Positions 1-9,776 of a stretch of DNA of 64,000 nucleotides are shown here, piece by piece. The stretch spans positions 1,074,278 through 1,138,277 of the forward strand of contig NZ_GG692710.1 in NCBI RefSeq assembly GCF_000156175.1, given 5' to 3'. The stretch is from Collinsella intestinalis DSM 13280 (GTDB taxonomy: Bacteria > Actinomycetota > Coriobacteriia > Coriobacteriales > Coriobacteriaceae). A program made the translations under genes and the position numbers. Positions within the stretch are counted from its first letter, which is position 1; the number at the start of each line of letters is the position of its first letter. Below the pieces are notes generated by a model that searched no databases, had not been told where the DNA came from, and saw only the letters and a program-made list of their open reading frames with translations.

Positions 1-2523
1 ACGCCCAATCTCCAAACGAATGGCCGCGCTCACCACATCCGGGTCGTACTCACCCACATGCACAGCAACCGGGCGGCGCCCGGTAGGCGGCGTGGTGATG
101 AGACTCATGTCGCGCACCCCGCTCATGGCCATCTGCATGGTGCGTGGGATGGGCGTCGCAGAAAGCGTGAGCACGTCGATCTGCTCACGCATGTTTTTGA
201 GCTGCTCCTTGTGTTGGACGCCGAAACGCTGCTCCTCGTCGATGATGACCAGGCCGAGCTCGTGCGGGTTCACATCGGCCGAGAGCAGGCGATGTGTGCC
301 GATGAGCACGTCGACCTTACCCTCGGCAAACGCAGCCAACGCGCGGCGCTGCTGCGCGGGTGTGCGAAAGCGAGAAAGCACTTCGACCTCCACGCCAAAG
401 GGCGCAAAGCGCTCGAAGAATGTCTCGTAATGCTGCTGGGCGAGAATCGTCGTGGGGCACAGGACCATGACCTGACGCCCACCGTCGACACACTTGAACG
501 CGGCACGAAGGGCGACTTCGGTCTTTCCAAAACCCACGTCGCCGCAAAGCAGGCGATCCATGGGCTTGGTCGACTCCATATCGGACTTGATGTCGGCAAT
601 GGCATCGAGCTGGTCGCGCGTCTCGTCGTACGGAAAGCTCTCCTCCATCTCGATCTGGCTCGCGCTGTCCGGCCCAAAGGCGAAGCCCGTGATGGAGCTG
701 CGGCGCGTATACAGATCGACCAGGTCGAACGCGAGTTTTTTAGCGCTTTTACGGGCCTTGGTGGTGGCGCGGCTCCAGTCGGCGGTGTTGAGACGCGTGA
801 GACGCGGGTTGTCGCCGTCGGGACCGACGTAGCGCGTGATGCGGTCGACCTGCTCGAGCGGCACGTACAGCTTGTCGCCGCCCGCATACTCCAGCATGAA
901 ATAATCGCGCTCCTTGCCGCCCACCTCCTGGCGAACGATCTCGGAGAACAATGCGATACCGTGCGTGGCGTGAACCACGTAGTCACCAGGCTTGAACGGG
1001 AACGTCACCTCGGTGATGTCCACGCGACGACGTGGGCGTCCGCGCTTGCCGTCCATGCGCGAATTGAGGTCGGCCAGACTGAACACAGCCAAATGAGCCG
1101 AAGGTACCACCACGCCGGACGGAATGGGGATGTCGACAAAAGTCACGCGACCGCGCGTGATGGTGGGCACGGCCACGGAGCCCTCCTCGAGGCCGCGTGC
1201 GTTGAGCGCATCGACATCTCGCTTGAGCAGGAAGACGGTCACGTCCGATCCCACATGGCCCACGTTTTCCGGCGCTGCCTGCAGCGACTCCTCGAACGGG
1301 ACGGAGATATCGGTGAACGAGAGCTCCATCGACTCGCGCGCCCCGCGATCGGGGATGGCGAACACGCAGGCATAGCGGTTGTTCACCACCTCCTGGATGC
1401 GACTGACGAATCGGTTGTCGGAGCCCGCCAACGCCGGCTGCTCGATCTTGAGCTCGGCCGTGACCTGGCCGCCGGCACGGATGAGGCTCACGTAATTCAG
1501 GCGCTGCTGCCGTCCGAAATCAAGTTCCTGGGGGCGAACGTAGAGGCCGTCCAAACGCGCGACCTTCGCATCGGCGGCACGGCGCTCAAGATCCTCGTAC
1601 GCACGCGCGCAATCGTCGAACAACGACCGCGGCTCGGAAAGGATCACGAGCGCATCGCGGTGCACGTGCGCGAGCGGGCTCACCGTGCCCCCGTACATCA
1701 GCGGCAAGAACCGCTCGAGCTCAGGTGTAACCACGCGCGCCTGCACGAGCTCGAGCAGCGCCGCAAGCTCCGTGTCATTCTGCGCGGGAAGATAAAGCGC
1801 CTCCGAGATGCGTTTCACCGCGTCATCGGTGAGGGCGAGCTCGCGAACGGGACTTATCTCGACCGACTCCTCATCGCCGATCGTCTGGCCGGTCGACGCC
1901 ACCATGAGGCGGATGCGGTCGATCTCATCGCCGAAGAACTCGATACGCACCGGGGCCGTGGATTGGGCGGCCCAGATTTCGACGGTATCGCCCTGCACGC
2001 GGAAGAGGCCGGGGGCATCGGCTGCGTCGGCGCGCGTGTACCCCATGCCCACCAGGCGTGCAGGAACCTGCTCGAACGGAATCTCCTCCCCCACCGAAAA
2101 GACGGTCGATTGCCAATAACGGCTCTCGAGCGGCGGGACGCAGCGCAGCAGCGAACGCGCCGAGGCGACCATGATGCACGATTCGCCCTGGGCAACACGC
2201 GACATGGCGGCACAACGAGCGGCGACCACCGCATCGTCCGGCTCGTTGCTTTTCCAGGGATAATCCTTGCGCTCGGGAAAACGAGCCACGTGCTCCACGC
2301 CCACATACGCCGCGAGCGAACGGGCCGCCCGATCTGCCGCCTCCTCGCCCGAAACGATATACACCGTGGGGCGCGGGGTGCGGGCAAACTGCGCCGCGAC
2401 CGCAAGGGTGCGGCCGGATTGGGAAATCGCAAGCGTGGCGTCCTCACCAGCGGCGAGGGCCGCCTCGATGTCCTGAAGCGCTTCCGCGGTGTAGAGCTGC
2501 GCGGCTATGCGGTGAATAAGCAT
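1..2523 (-). CDS. mfd: Transcription-repair coupling factor Mfd, C-terminus cut by window edge
   Basis: Mfd removes RNA polymerase stalled at DNA lesions and recruits UvrA. The 841 residues in view hold, in order, the UvrB-like N-terminal modules (about 1-340), the RNA-polymerase-interacting region (about residue 505, KPGDYVVHATHGIA) and the first RecG-like helicase lobe with the P-loop GDVGFGKTE (about 655) and the DEEQ box (about 761, IIDEEQRFGVQHK). The sequence runs past SATPIPRTMQMAM into the second lobe and is open at base 1, so roughly the last 300 residues of a usual 1,100-1,150-residue Mfd are missing. The ATG at 2523 begins MLIHRIAAQLYTAEAL. It lies 30 bp after nth and is probably cotranscribed with it. 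Long open frames on the opposite strand are shadows of this GC-rich gene. Confidence 0.95.
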   Translation of the reverse strand, partial: MLIHRIAAQLYTAEALQDIEAALAAGEDATLAISQSGRTLAVAAQFARTPRPTVYIVSGEEAADRAARSLAAYVGVEHVARFPERKDYPWKSNEPDDAVVAARCAAMSRVAQGESCIMVASARSLLRCVPPLESRYWQSTVFSVGEEIPFEQVPARLVGMGYTRADAADAPGLFRVQGDTVEIWAAQSTAPVRIEFFGDEIDRIRLMVASTGQTIGDEESVEISPVRELALTDDAVKRISEALYLPAQNDTELAALLELVQARVVTPELERFLPLMYGGTVSPLAHVHRDALVILSEPRSLFDDCARAYEDLERRAADAKVARLDGLYVRPQELDFGRQQRLNYVSLIRAGGQVTAELKIEQPALAGSDNRFVSRIQEVVNNRYACVFAIPDRGARESMELSFTDISVPFEESLQAAPENVGHVGSDVTVFLLKRDVDALNARGLEEGSVAVPTITRGRVTFVDIPIPSGVVVPSAHLAVFSLADLNSRMDGKRGRPRRRVDITEVTFPFKPGDYVVHATHGIALFSEIVRQEVGGKERDYFMLEYAGGDKLYVPLEQVDRITRYVGPDGDNPRLTRLNTADWSRATTKARKSAKKLAFDLVDLYTRRSSITGFAFGPDSASQIEMEESFPYDETRDQLDAIADIKSDMESTKPMDRLLCGDVGFGKTEVALRAAFKCVDGGRQVMVLCPTTILAQQHYETFFERFAPFGVEVEVLSRFRTPAQQRRALAAFAEGKVDVLIGTHRLLSADVNPHELGLVIIDEEQRFGVQHKEQLKNMREQIDVLTLSATPIPRTMQMAMSGVRDMSLITTPPTGRRPVAVHVGEYDPDVVSAAIRLEIGR

Positions 2524-2553
2524 GAAGGGTGCCTCTCAACAAATCTCAATGGA

Positions 2554-3216
2554 CTATCCCAGTTTGGCACTTGGGCAGATGTCGGCCAGCGGGCACTCGC
2601 CGCACAGGGGCTTGCGGGCGTCGCAGATCTCGCGTCCCAGCATGATCCACTGGTGATTCACGTCATTCCAGTACTCACGCGGCAAGATCTTGAGCAAGTC
2701 CTGCTCGGTTTTGAGCGGCTCCTTCTCATGGGTCTTGGGCGAGAGCTTGAGACGATGGGCGATGCGGTTCACATGGGTATCCACCGCAATGCCATCAACG
2801 ATTCCGTAACCGACGTTCAAAACGATATTAGCCGTCTTGCGCCCCACACCCGGAAGCTTGACGAGCTCCTTCATCTCGTTGGGAACCACACCGCCGTAAT
2901 CGGCCACGATCATCTGCGCGCACGCGATGCAGTGCTTGGCCTTGGTCTTGTAAAAGCCGAGCGACTTGATGACGTCGGAAAGCTCCTCGTATGTCGCCCC
3001 GGCCATCTGCTCTGGCGTGGGCCAACGGCGAAACAACTCGGGCGTCACCTTATTGACCTGGGCATCCGTCGTCTGTGCAGAGAGCAGGACGGCGATGACC
3101 AATCTGAACGGCGTTTCATGGTCCAGGAAGCACTCAACCGGGCCATAGCGCTCGTTGAGCCTACGACATGTCTCGATCGCGCGCTCGCGCTTGGCCGCAT
3201 TCGTCTCACGTGGCAT
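2554..3216 (-). CDS. nth: Endonuclease III
   Basis: Bifunctional DNA glycosylase/AP lyase for oxidised pyrimidines in base-excision repair. The 220-residue length is typical. The helix-hairpin-helix reads LPGVGRKTAN, containing the catalytic Lys, followed by VDTHVNR with the catalytic Asp. The C-terminus carries the complete [4Fe-4S] ligand pattern C-x6-C-x2-C-x5-C (CDARKPLCGECPLADIC). It sits between rmuC (20 bp upstream) and mfd (30 bp downstream), all in one direction, giving a plausible repair operon. It is the canonical Fe-S member, in contrast with the MutY-like gene at 9.8 kb. Confidence 0.97.
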   Translation of the reverse strand: MPRETNAAKRERAIETCRRLNERYGPVECFLDHETPFRLVIAVLLSAQTTDAQVNKVTPELFRRWPTPEQMAGATYEELSDVIKSLGFYKTKAKHCIACAQMIVADYGGVVPNEMKELVKLPGVGRKTANIVLNVGYGIVDGIAVDTHVNRIAHRLKLSPKTHEKEPLKTEQDLLKILPREYWNDVNHQWIMLGREICDARKPLCGECPLADICPSAKLG

Positions 3217-3236
3217 GATTCGTGCACGCTCCTTGC

Positions 3237-4586
3237 TTACTCTTCGTCGTCCGCTACATCGCTGGATACATCCGAGATCTCGAGCAACTCGGCCGCCAGG
3301 GCGCCATCCTCCATCGCGGTGACGCTCTTGAGCTTGCGCTCAATCACATTCGTGCGGGTGTTGATGATGCCGTCGACGGTTTTGCCCGCCGTTTCGATCT
3401 GCCGAAGTGCGCGGCGCAACTCCGCCTGGTATTTGGGAAACTCAGCTTTCACGGCACTCAAGACCCTTTGGATCTCATCCGCTCTGCGCTGGAAGGCAAA
3501 GGTCTGATAGCTCATCTGCAGACTGTTCAAGATGACCGCCATGGTCGAAGGGCCCGCGATGTTCACCTGATAATCGCGCTGCAAGCATTCGATAAGGCCG
3601 GGACGGTCCACCACCTCGGCATATAGCCCCTCGAACGGCAAGAACATGATTGCGAAGTTCGTGGTCTCTGGAACGCTCAGATACTTGGAGGAGATATCTT
3701 TGGCCTCGGCTTTGATCACCTGCTCGAGGGCTCGGCGCGCCGCCGCCACCCCTTCCGCATCGCCCGCCTCGATGGCGTCGCGCAAATGCTCGTAGGTGTC
3801 CCCGGGGAACTTGGAGTCGATGGGCAGCCAAATGGGATCGCCGCCCTCGACGGGCAGCTTGACCGCAAACTCCACGCGCTCCGCACTGCCCGGCTTCGTG
3901 GCCACGTTCTCGGCGTATTGGTCCGCCGTCAGTATGTCCCGCAAGATCGCACCGAGCTGGACTTCGCCCAAGATACCGCGCGTTTTCACATTCGAGAGCA
4001 CGCGCTTGAGATCGCCCACCCCCGAGGCGATGTTCTGCATGTCGCCAAGACCGCGATACACCGCCTCGAGCTGGCTGCTCACTTGTTTGAACGAAGCCCC
4101 GAGGCGGTCGTTGAGGGTGGTGGCGAGTTTCTCATCCACCGTGGCCCTGATTGCCTCGAGCTTGAGCTCGTTATCCCGACGAATAGCGCTGAGCTGCACG
4201 TCGACGGTCTCGCGGACCTTGTCTAGGCGCTGCTCCACCGCCCCGCGATTCTGCTCGAGATTCTGGGCGATTTCACGACGCGCCTCATCGGCCTTGGAAC
4301 TCACCTGGTCGATCGCACGCACCTGCGAGTCGAAATGCTGCTGCTCGATGATCGAGGTGCTGGCCGCCTGGTTGAGCGTCGCCTGCATCGTCGTGAGCAC
4401 CTGGGAAAGCACAGATTGGACGGAGACGAGCGCTTCATTTGCGCGCGCCATCTGCTCGCTCGCCTCATCCATGCGCGCACGGCTGCGCTCGAGCTCACGA
4501 TGTGCGCGTACTTGCATCGCAATCGCCGTGGCCGCGCACACCGCAGCCGCAACGGAAGCCAACGCCGCAACCAGTTCCATGCCCAT
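3237..4586 (-). CDS. rmuC: RmuC-type DNA recombination protein
   Basis: RmuC proteins limit DNA inversions and are thought to be nuclease-related. The protein of about 449 aa starts with one membrane anchor (MELVAALASVAAAVCAATAIAM), continues with a long coiled coil (about residues 25-170, rich in Glu, Arg, Gln and Ala), and then the conserved RmuC domain (GILGEVQLGAIL, then WLPIDSKFPGDTYE, then FAIMFLPFEGLYAEV). The open frame extends upstream to 4706, but that part overlaps the neighbouring gene. The ATG at 4586, just before the anchor and after GAGGGC, fits the family better; 4580 is also possible. It lies 10 bp after the small membrane gene and 20 bp before nth. Confidence 0.9.
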   Translation of the reverse strand: MGMELVAALASVAAAVCAATAIAMQVRAHRELERSRARMDEASEQMARANEALVSVQSVLSQVLTTMQATLNQAASTSIIEQQHFDSQVRAIDQVSSKADEARREIAQNLEQNRGAVEQRLDKVRETVDVQLSAIRRDNELKLEAIRATVDEKLATTLNDRLGASFKQVSSQLEAVYRGLGDMQNIASGVGDLKRVLSNVKTRGILGEVQLGAILRDILTADQYAENVATKPGSAERVEFAVKLPVEGGDPIWLPIDSKFPGDTYEHLRDAIEAGDAEGVAAARRALEQVIKAEAKDISSKYLSVPETTNFAIMFLPFEGLYAEVVDRPGLIECLQRDYQVNIAGPSTMAVILNSLQMSYQTFAFQRRADEIQRVLSAVKAEFPKYQAELRRALRQIETAGKTVDGIINTRTNVIERKLKSVTAMEDGALAAELLEISDVSSDVADDEE

Positions 4587-4596
4587 GCCATTGCCC

Positions 4597-4944
4597 TCAC
4601 TCAAACGGCCAAATGCCCCACGAGGCGCCGACCGACCTGACATTCTCCCAAACCATCTTAAAGCAGTCGGCAAGCGCTTCCACGACTTCCTCGGGGCTAG
4701 CCCCACTCAACACGAACGTCAGCGCGTAGGAGGCGATGAACACCGCCACCAGAAGGACGGGCACGGCCAAGATGAGTACAAGGGTCCGAAGCACGGCCAA
4801 CACCCGGCGCCTGCGAACTCGCCTGCGGTCGAAGGCCAGCTCAGCCTGATACTCTTCATAAGCGACAGAGTGAGGCGAATCGTCCAAAACGGTACAAGCC
4901 GCTTGGGATCCAATAGATTTCCGCTGCTCAATAAAAAGGTCCAT
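4597..4944 (-). CDS. Small single-pass membrane protein, unknown function
   Basis: A 115-residue protein that I do not recognise. The ATG at 4944 has a strong AAGGAGG site nine to ten bases upstream, so the longer frame back to 5043 is rejected. The N-terminal half is charged and soluble. An Arg-rich patch (RRRVRRRRVLAVLR) precedes one long hydrophobic helix (about residues 56-80), and the C-terminal tail is acidic with several Trp. The basic-in pattern suggests an N-in topology. It leads the rmuC-nth-mfd run and ends 10 bp before rmuC. Confidence 0.7.
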   Translation of the reverse strand: MDLFIEQRKSIGSQAACTVLDDSPHSVAYEEYQAELAFDRRRVRRRRVLAVLRTLVLILAVPVLLVAVFIASYALTFVLSGASPEEVVEALADCFKMVWENVRSVGASWGIWPFE

Positions 4945-5085
4945 GCAAAGCCCTCCTCCTTGGGAAGGACGCACATGGATCGGAGCTCTTAGCATTGCGC
5001 GGCCGGCGTCCGGAGTCAAGACCCGTTCGCCGACCGCGCTCACCTATCACCCGTACGGTGTCACCGCAACAGCCCGATCAATCAC

Positions 5086-8000
5086 CTAGGACCGGCGAAG
5101 CCTTTGCATCAAGCCGGCAAACGCCGTGCTCAGGCCAAGCGCCAAAGCCCCCAGGGCCATCGGCATTGAAGCATCGCCCGTCGAGGGCAAACCGCTGACG
5201 GGCTTACCGTTGGCAGGCTTACCGCTCGCGCCGGGCGTTTCCTCCGGTGTATCGAGCTCGGCATCCGGCTGAGACTGCTCGCCTTCGGGCCGCTGAGGCT
5301 TCTCGGAGCCGTCGGGAGCGCCGCCGCTGCCGTCGGACCCATCGCCACCGTTGCTGTTGCCGTTGCCGCTGTCACCGCCGTTGCCATTGCCATGGTCACC
5401 GCCGCCGTTGTCACCACCGTTGCCGCTATCGCCACCGTTGCCATTGCCGCCATCGGGACCAGGAAGCTCGGGGCCAGGCTCGGCGGGGCCCAAATCGATC
5501 TGGACCTCATCCGATGTCACCGCGTCGAGGCCGGGCAGACCCTTCACACGCGCAAAGGCATAGTATTTCTCGCCCGGCATCAGGCTCGTGAACACCGGGT
5601 CGGCTGTCCACGTGTTGAGCGGGTTGCCCTGAACCGAAGGCTCGTCCCCCAGAAGCACCGGAGCCTCCATGGGCGGATTGGGCGAATCGCACAGCGCGTA
5701 CTCAATCCGATGCTCCAGCCCCTCAACGCCCGAAACCGTCGCGCTCAAGCGCAGCGAATCCCCGCCGATCTTCTCGACCGAAATCGCCACCTGCACGTTC
5801 GCTGGCGAGACCGTCACCGCAAGCGGGACGTTGAGCTGGCGCACCTCAGCGCTCGAACCCGCCGCACGGTACGTCACCGTCGCCACGGCCTCATGCGTGC
5901 CGGCCGCGATGCCCGCAGCCGGAGAAATCTTCCAGCTCGAATCGGTCCCCTCGGGAGCCACCGCGGAATTCCCCTTTGTCACGACAAACGCATCGGAATC
6001 AACGGTGACGGACTCGATGGTCACCTCGGCCTTGCTCGTGTTGACCAGCTCGATGGGCAGGGCCTCCACAGGCTGACCGACCTCCATCGGCTTGAAGCGC
6101 AGCGGCTCGGCCTCCAGACCCGGCTCATGGACCTCGTAAAAATCAAAAAGCGTCACGCTGAAGTAGATGTCCGTCAGATGAATCTTGAAGTAGCGACCGC
6201 GCACCGGACCGTTCTTGAACGCAAACTCCGCGCTCAGTCTCTCATCGCTCCATTCGGACGGCCTCGTATCCGTGCCCCCCCTCCAGCTGTAGCCCTCGAC
6301 CTCGGTGAATTGCGCCGCATCGACCGGCTCGCCCGTCGGCAGGCCCGTATCGGGGGCCGCCGAGACCGTCACCCTCATGTTTTTGCCCCAACGGGGAATG
6401 CCGTTGGTGTTGATGCCCTTCGGCCTCCAGTAGGTGAGCGAACTGATCTCGCGCTCATGACCCAAATCGATCACGATCCATGCGTCGGGACCGCTCTCCG
6501 CATTCGTAATCCAAAACTCGTTGCCCGGGCCGTAATATCCGTCGATGACACGGTTCGCCATCGCCGCGCCGTCACGCGAAGACGAATACGAGTTCACGGC
6601 CATCTCCTCGTACGGCACGAAACTCGCATCGCGCTCGCCCGCGGTGAAGGGGAACGTCACAGCCTCGGAAGCCGCCGACATTCCCGTTGCGGGACGGCGC
6701 ACCTCGACCGTGCGATTTCCCTTGTACGTGCGCCCGATATCAAAAGGCTCCCACGTTCCGCCGTCAACACGCATCTGCAGCCCCTCGACGACCTTGCCGT
6801 CCTGGAAGTAGATGCGGTTGGCGCGATCGTTGCCCTCGATCATGATGCGTCCGAGCTCGCGCTTGGAAATATCGATGGAGTTGACCACATTCGCGCCAAT
6901 GAGCTGGATCTTGATGTCGTTCTCGGCCGTGATCGACTCGAGCTGATCACCCGTGAGCTGGACCTCGGTTTCGCCGGCGGTCAGCTGCGTCCAGGAGGAG
7001 CCTCCGTCCAAGCTGTACTTCCAAGCAACGCCGCCGCGCAGGTGTTCGCCCAGGCGGATCTTTCCGCCATGCTCGCCATCATAGGAGAACAGCGCCACCG
7101 CGCCATCGGAGCGACCCATGAGAGCATGGGCGATGCTCACGCATGCATCGCGGTTGACGGTCTCCTCCTTTGTCACCTGCGTGGCTTTTTGCAGCGCATC
7201 CATGCGAATCGCGTCCAGTGCCACCAGGTACTTGTTTTCGGTGCGACGGTTGATCTCCTTGATGAGGTCGTGCATCGGCAGCGGATGGAACTTCAAGTCC
7301 TCCGCGAGCCCGGAGGCGAATGCCGCCCATTCCTCGGCCGCAGCGCCGCGCTTCACCATAAGGTCGATCTGCCCGCAAATGGCATCGTAGTTGATGGCCT
7401 GCGCAGCCCGCGCCGCATTCATCGCCTCTTCCTGGGCGGCGGCGTCGCCGTCAAAGCTCAGGGCTACCAGGCGCGCCTCGTAGCTGCGACGATACGTCTC
7501 CGCATCCGCCAGCGCCTCCTGGGCGTACAGGGCGTAACCGCCGCGGAAATCATAGGTGGAGGTACGGCCCCAGTCGCCCATCCAGTGCGCGACGTCGGCG
7601 TTCCGGCTCCGCCCAAAACCCGACACGTCATTTTGGACGCGATACGTGGGCACCATCTTGCCCGACGCGTCCCGACGCAGCTCGTACGTGAGCGTCGCCG
7701 CATGGCCGGGCTGTCCCACCACGAATGAGGGGACACCCACCATGCCGTTGAGATTTGCGAACGTCTTTGCAAGGGCACCGCACACGCCGCCCTTCTCAAA
7801 CGCCATCCACAGGCGGTGGTACCTCGTCTTTTCCTGCGTGGCACCGGGGACCTTTGAAGTTTCGCCACAGCCGATGTGATAGGGATCGGTCGGCTTCTGA
7901 TTAGGGAAGTTCGGATCATCGTAGGCGAGGCGATACTTCTCCTGCCAACCGCCTTGCCACGTCGTAAGAGCACCGCCATCCGTTCCGGTGGAGGACTTGA

Positions 8001-8940
8001 TCTCGGTCACAGGGCCGGTGAACTTCGCATCGTCGTAAAAATCGGCGTAGCTGTACCCGCCATTGTTGGTGAAATCGCCCTTGTACCACACATACGAATA
8101 CGCATTCAGGCGACTGTCCTCATGCTCGGCGTTGGGATAGCGATGCAGCGAGTAGTTGGCCAGCCAGGCGAGCTCCTCGTCTGGGATCTGGTTCTCGAAC
8201 ACATAGCGCATGGTTTCGACCGGCAGTCCGTCGAAGAGCTCCTTCTGGAAGCGATATCGGCTGTCCGCGCGAAAGACCTTGATCATGTTGTAGCGCACGA
8301 GCGGATCAGATACGAAACCCGGGTCGCCCGTCCACAGGCGCGCGCGACCCGAGACGTCGAGCGAGGCGGCGATCATCATGCGCAGGAAGACGTCGGCGTC
8401 GGCACCAGTCAGATCCCCACCATAGGCCTTACGCAAATCGCGCAAAATACCGAGGGACTGGATGTAGTCAGCCGGAAGCGCCACAGCGTTCCGCCTATTT
8501 GTATGAACCTTGCCGCCCAGGATGTAATGACGCAACGCGGAAAGATCGCCCATCAGCCAGTCGACGAGCTCGGCATTGGCCGCATCCTTCTCGCAAAACT
8601 CGCGGAGCTTCTGCTCGCCCGCGCGGTTGACGAGCTCCCGCTGTAAAAGTAGACGCTCCGCGGCCTCATCCAACGCGCCCTCGGCGGCACGGGCCGCAAG
8701 ATCGCGCGCACTACCGAGCTTGCGGATCTGTCCATCCAGGCTCGCAAGCGACTGAGCCGCGCTCGCCGGCGCCGCGTGGGCAGCGATGGGCGGCGTCGCC
8801 ATGGGAACCGCCACCGATGCCGTGACGATACCGGCGGCTACGGCGGCCGCCCTGATCGCACTCGTCGCAGTGCGGGAGGTATTCACATAGCGGGTAGTTG
8901 CGAGATGGGCCTCGCGGGGGCGCTGGTCGATCATGGCCAT
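5086..8940 (-). CDS. LPxTG cell-wall-anchored protein with transglutaminase-like core and discoidin-like domain
   Basis: A 1,284-residue exported protein. A long signal peptide ends near AAHAAPASA (about residue 60). A putative Cys-His-Asp triad lies at GVCGALAKT (about 387), PGHAATL (about 413) and QNDVSG (about 438), the order seen in bacterial transglutaminase-like folds. An F5/8 type C (discoidin)-like stretch follows around 800-960 (WIVIDLGHEREISSLTYW). Next come Ig/FN3-like modules, a Gly-Asn-Asp low-complexity stalk (about 1165-1215), a Pro/Glu spacer and the sortase signal LPSTG (1251-1255), then a hydrophobic helix and RLRRS. The start is supported by AAAAGGAG six bases before ATG. 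Catalysis is inferred; the substrate is unknown, possibly host or wall glycoprotein. Confidence 0.8.
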   Translation of the reverse strand: MAMIDQRPREAHLATTRYVNTSRTATSAIRAAAVAAGIVTASVAVPMATPPIAAHAAPASAAQSLASLDGQIRKLGSARDLAARAAEGALDEAAERLLLQRELVNRAGEQKLREFCEKDAANAELVDWLMGDLSALRHYILGGKVHTNRRNAVALPADYIQSLGILRDLRKAYGGDLTGADADVFLRMMIAASLDVSGRARLWTGDPGFVSDPLVRYNMIKVFRADSRYRFQKELFDGLPVETMRYVFENQIPDEELAWLANYSLHRYPNAEHEDSRLNAYSYVWYKGDFTNNGGYSYADFYDDAKFTGPVTEIKSSTGTDGGALTTWQGGWQEKYRLAYDDPNFPNQKPTDPYHIGCGETSKVPGATQEKTRYHRLWMAFEKGGVCGALAKTFANLNGMVGVPSFVVGQPGHAATLTYELRRDASGKMVPTYRVQNDVSGFGRSRNADVAHWMGDWGRTSTYDFRGGYALYAQEALADAETYRRSYEARLVALSFDGDAAAQEEAMNAARAAQAINYDAICGQIDLMVKRGAAAEEWAAFASGLAEDLKFHPLPMHDLIKEINRRTENKYLVALDAIRMDALQKATQVTKEETVNRDACVSIAHALMGRSDGAVALFSYDGEHGGKIRLGEHLRGGVAWKYSLDGGSSWTQLTAGETEVQLTGDQLESITAENDIKIQLIGANVVNSIDISKRELGRIMIEGNDRANRIYFQDGKVVEGLQMRVDGGTWEPFDIGRTYKGNRTVEVRRPATGMSAASEAVTFPFTAGERDASFVPYEEMAVNSYSSSRDGAAMANRVIDGYYGPGNEFWITNAESGPDAWIVIDLGHEREISSLTYWRPKGINTNGIPRWGKNMRVTVSAAPDTGLPTGEPVDAAQFTEVEGYSWRGGTDTRPSEWSDERLSAEFAFKNGPVRGRYFKIHLTDIYFSVTLFDFYEVHEPGLEAEPLRFKPMEVGQPVEALPIELVNTSKAEVTIESVTVDSDAFVVTKGNSAVAPEGTDSSWKISPAAGIAAGTHEAVATVTYRAAGSSAEVRQLNVPLAVTVSPANVQVAISVEKIGGDSLRLSATVSGVEGLEHRIEYALCDSPNPPMEAPVLLGDEPSVQGNPLNTWTADPVFTSLMPGEKYYAFARVKGLPGLDAVTSDEVQIDLGPAEPGPELPGPDGGNGNGGDSGNGGDNGGGDHGNGNGGDSGNGNSNGGDGSDGSGGAPDGSEKPQRPEGEQSQPDAELDTPEETPGASGKPANGKPVSGLPSTGDASMPMALGALALGLSTAFAGLMQRLRRS

Positions 8941-9042
8941 GGCGCACTCCTTTTATGCTGCGTGTATAGTACCCGCTTATTTTACCCTAGTACCTTGGTG
9001 GGAAATATGTTTTTCGCACCGCGAAATCGCCTATCACGAATA

Positions 9043-9072
9043 AGCCCCCGCGATCGCTCGATCACGGGGGCT
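9043..9072 (-). terminator. Hairpin downstream of rubrerythrin
   Basis: A 12-bp stem with one mismatch (AGCCCCCG on one side, CGGGGGCT on the other) lies 31 bp past the rubrerythrin stop. The T-run after it is weak. Confidence 0.6.
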
Positions 9073-9103
9073 CTCTTCACTTGCAATACGCGAGGCGCCG
9101 ATC

Positions 9104-9643
9104 CTAGTAGTTGACGACCTGCTCCTCAAAATAGGCCTGCGGATGAGCGCATACGGGGCACAGCTCCGGCGCAGTGGGACCAACATGCAGATGGCCGCAG
9201 TTCAGGCACTTCCAGACCTTCACGCCCTCGCGAGCAAAGACCTCGCCCTTCTCAACGCGCTCGGCAAGCTTGTTGTAGCGCTCCTCATGGGCCTTCTCAA
9301 CGGCGCCGACGCCGCGGAACTTGGCGGCGATGGCCGTAAAGCCCTCTTCCTCGGCGGTCTTGGCGAACTCATCGTACATGGTGGTCCACTCGTAGTTCTC
9401 GCCCGCCGCCGCGTCGCGCAGGTTCTCCAGCGTACTCGGGATATCGCCGCCGTGCAGCTCCTTGAACCACAGCTTGGCGTGCTCGGCCTCGTTCAGGGCC
9501 GTCTCCATGAAGATGTTGGAAATCTGAACGAAACCCTCCTTCTTAGCCTTGGAGGAGTAGTAACGATACTTGGTATGCGCCTGAGACTCGCCGGCGAATG
9601 CGGCCTCGAGGTTCTTCTTGGTCTGCGACTGCTCGAAATCCAT
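9104..9643 (-). CDS. Rubrerythrin
   Basis: Non-haem di-iron peroxidase that detoxifies hydrogen peroxide in anaerobes. The 179-residue protein has an N-terminal ferritin-like four-helix bundle with the expected ligand motifs (NEAEHAK and VEKAHEERY). It ends with a rubredoxin-like iron site of two CxxC pairs (WKCLNCGH and LCPVCAHP). The ATG at 9643 follows GAGGGAGGAACTC; the longer frame to 9700 has no such site. It is probably monocistronic. Its presence supports an anaerobic lifestyle. Confidence 0.95.
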   Translation of the reverse strand: MDFEQSQTKKNLEAAFAGESQAHTKYRYYSSKAKKEGFVQISNIFMETALNEAEHAKLWFKELHGGDIPSTLENLRDAAAGENYEWTTMYDEFAKTAEEEGFTAIAAKFRGVGAVEKAHEERYNKLAERVEKGEVFAREGVKVWKCLNCGHLHVGPTAPELCPVCAHPQAYFEEQVVNY

Positions 9644-9776
9644 GAGTTCCTCCCTCGGTGGTGCAACACAGGCACGGCGCCGCGGCTGCACCACATCCAC
9701 GACCCGATGATGGGCCGGCCCCTATCGAGAAACCGTCCCAATGAGATAGTTGTACCCCAATTCCACGATGCCTCAA

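Noticed and set aside
58..3507. Open frame of 1,149 codons on the plus strand opposite mfd and nth
   Set aside because: Low-complexity His/Arg/Leu-rich translation without domains; it is the GC-skew shadow of the real minus-strand genes.
5392..7728. Open frame of 778 codons on the plus strand opposite the surface protein
   Set aside because: Shadow frame; the minus-strand protein has a signal peptide, recognisable domains and a sortase signal.
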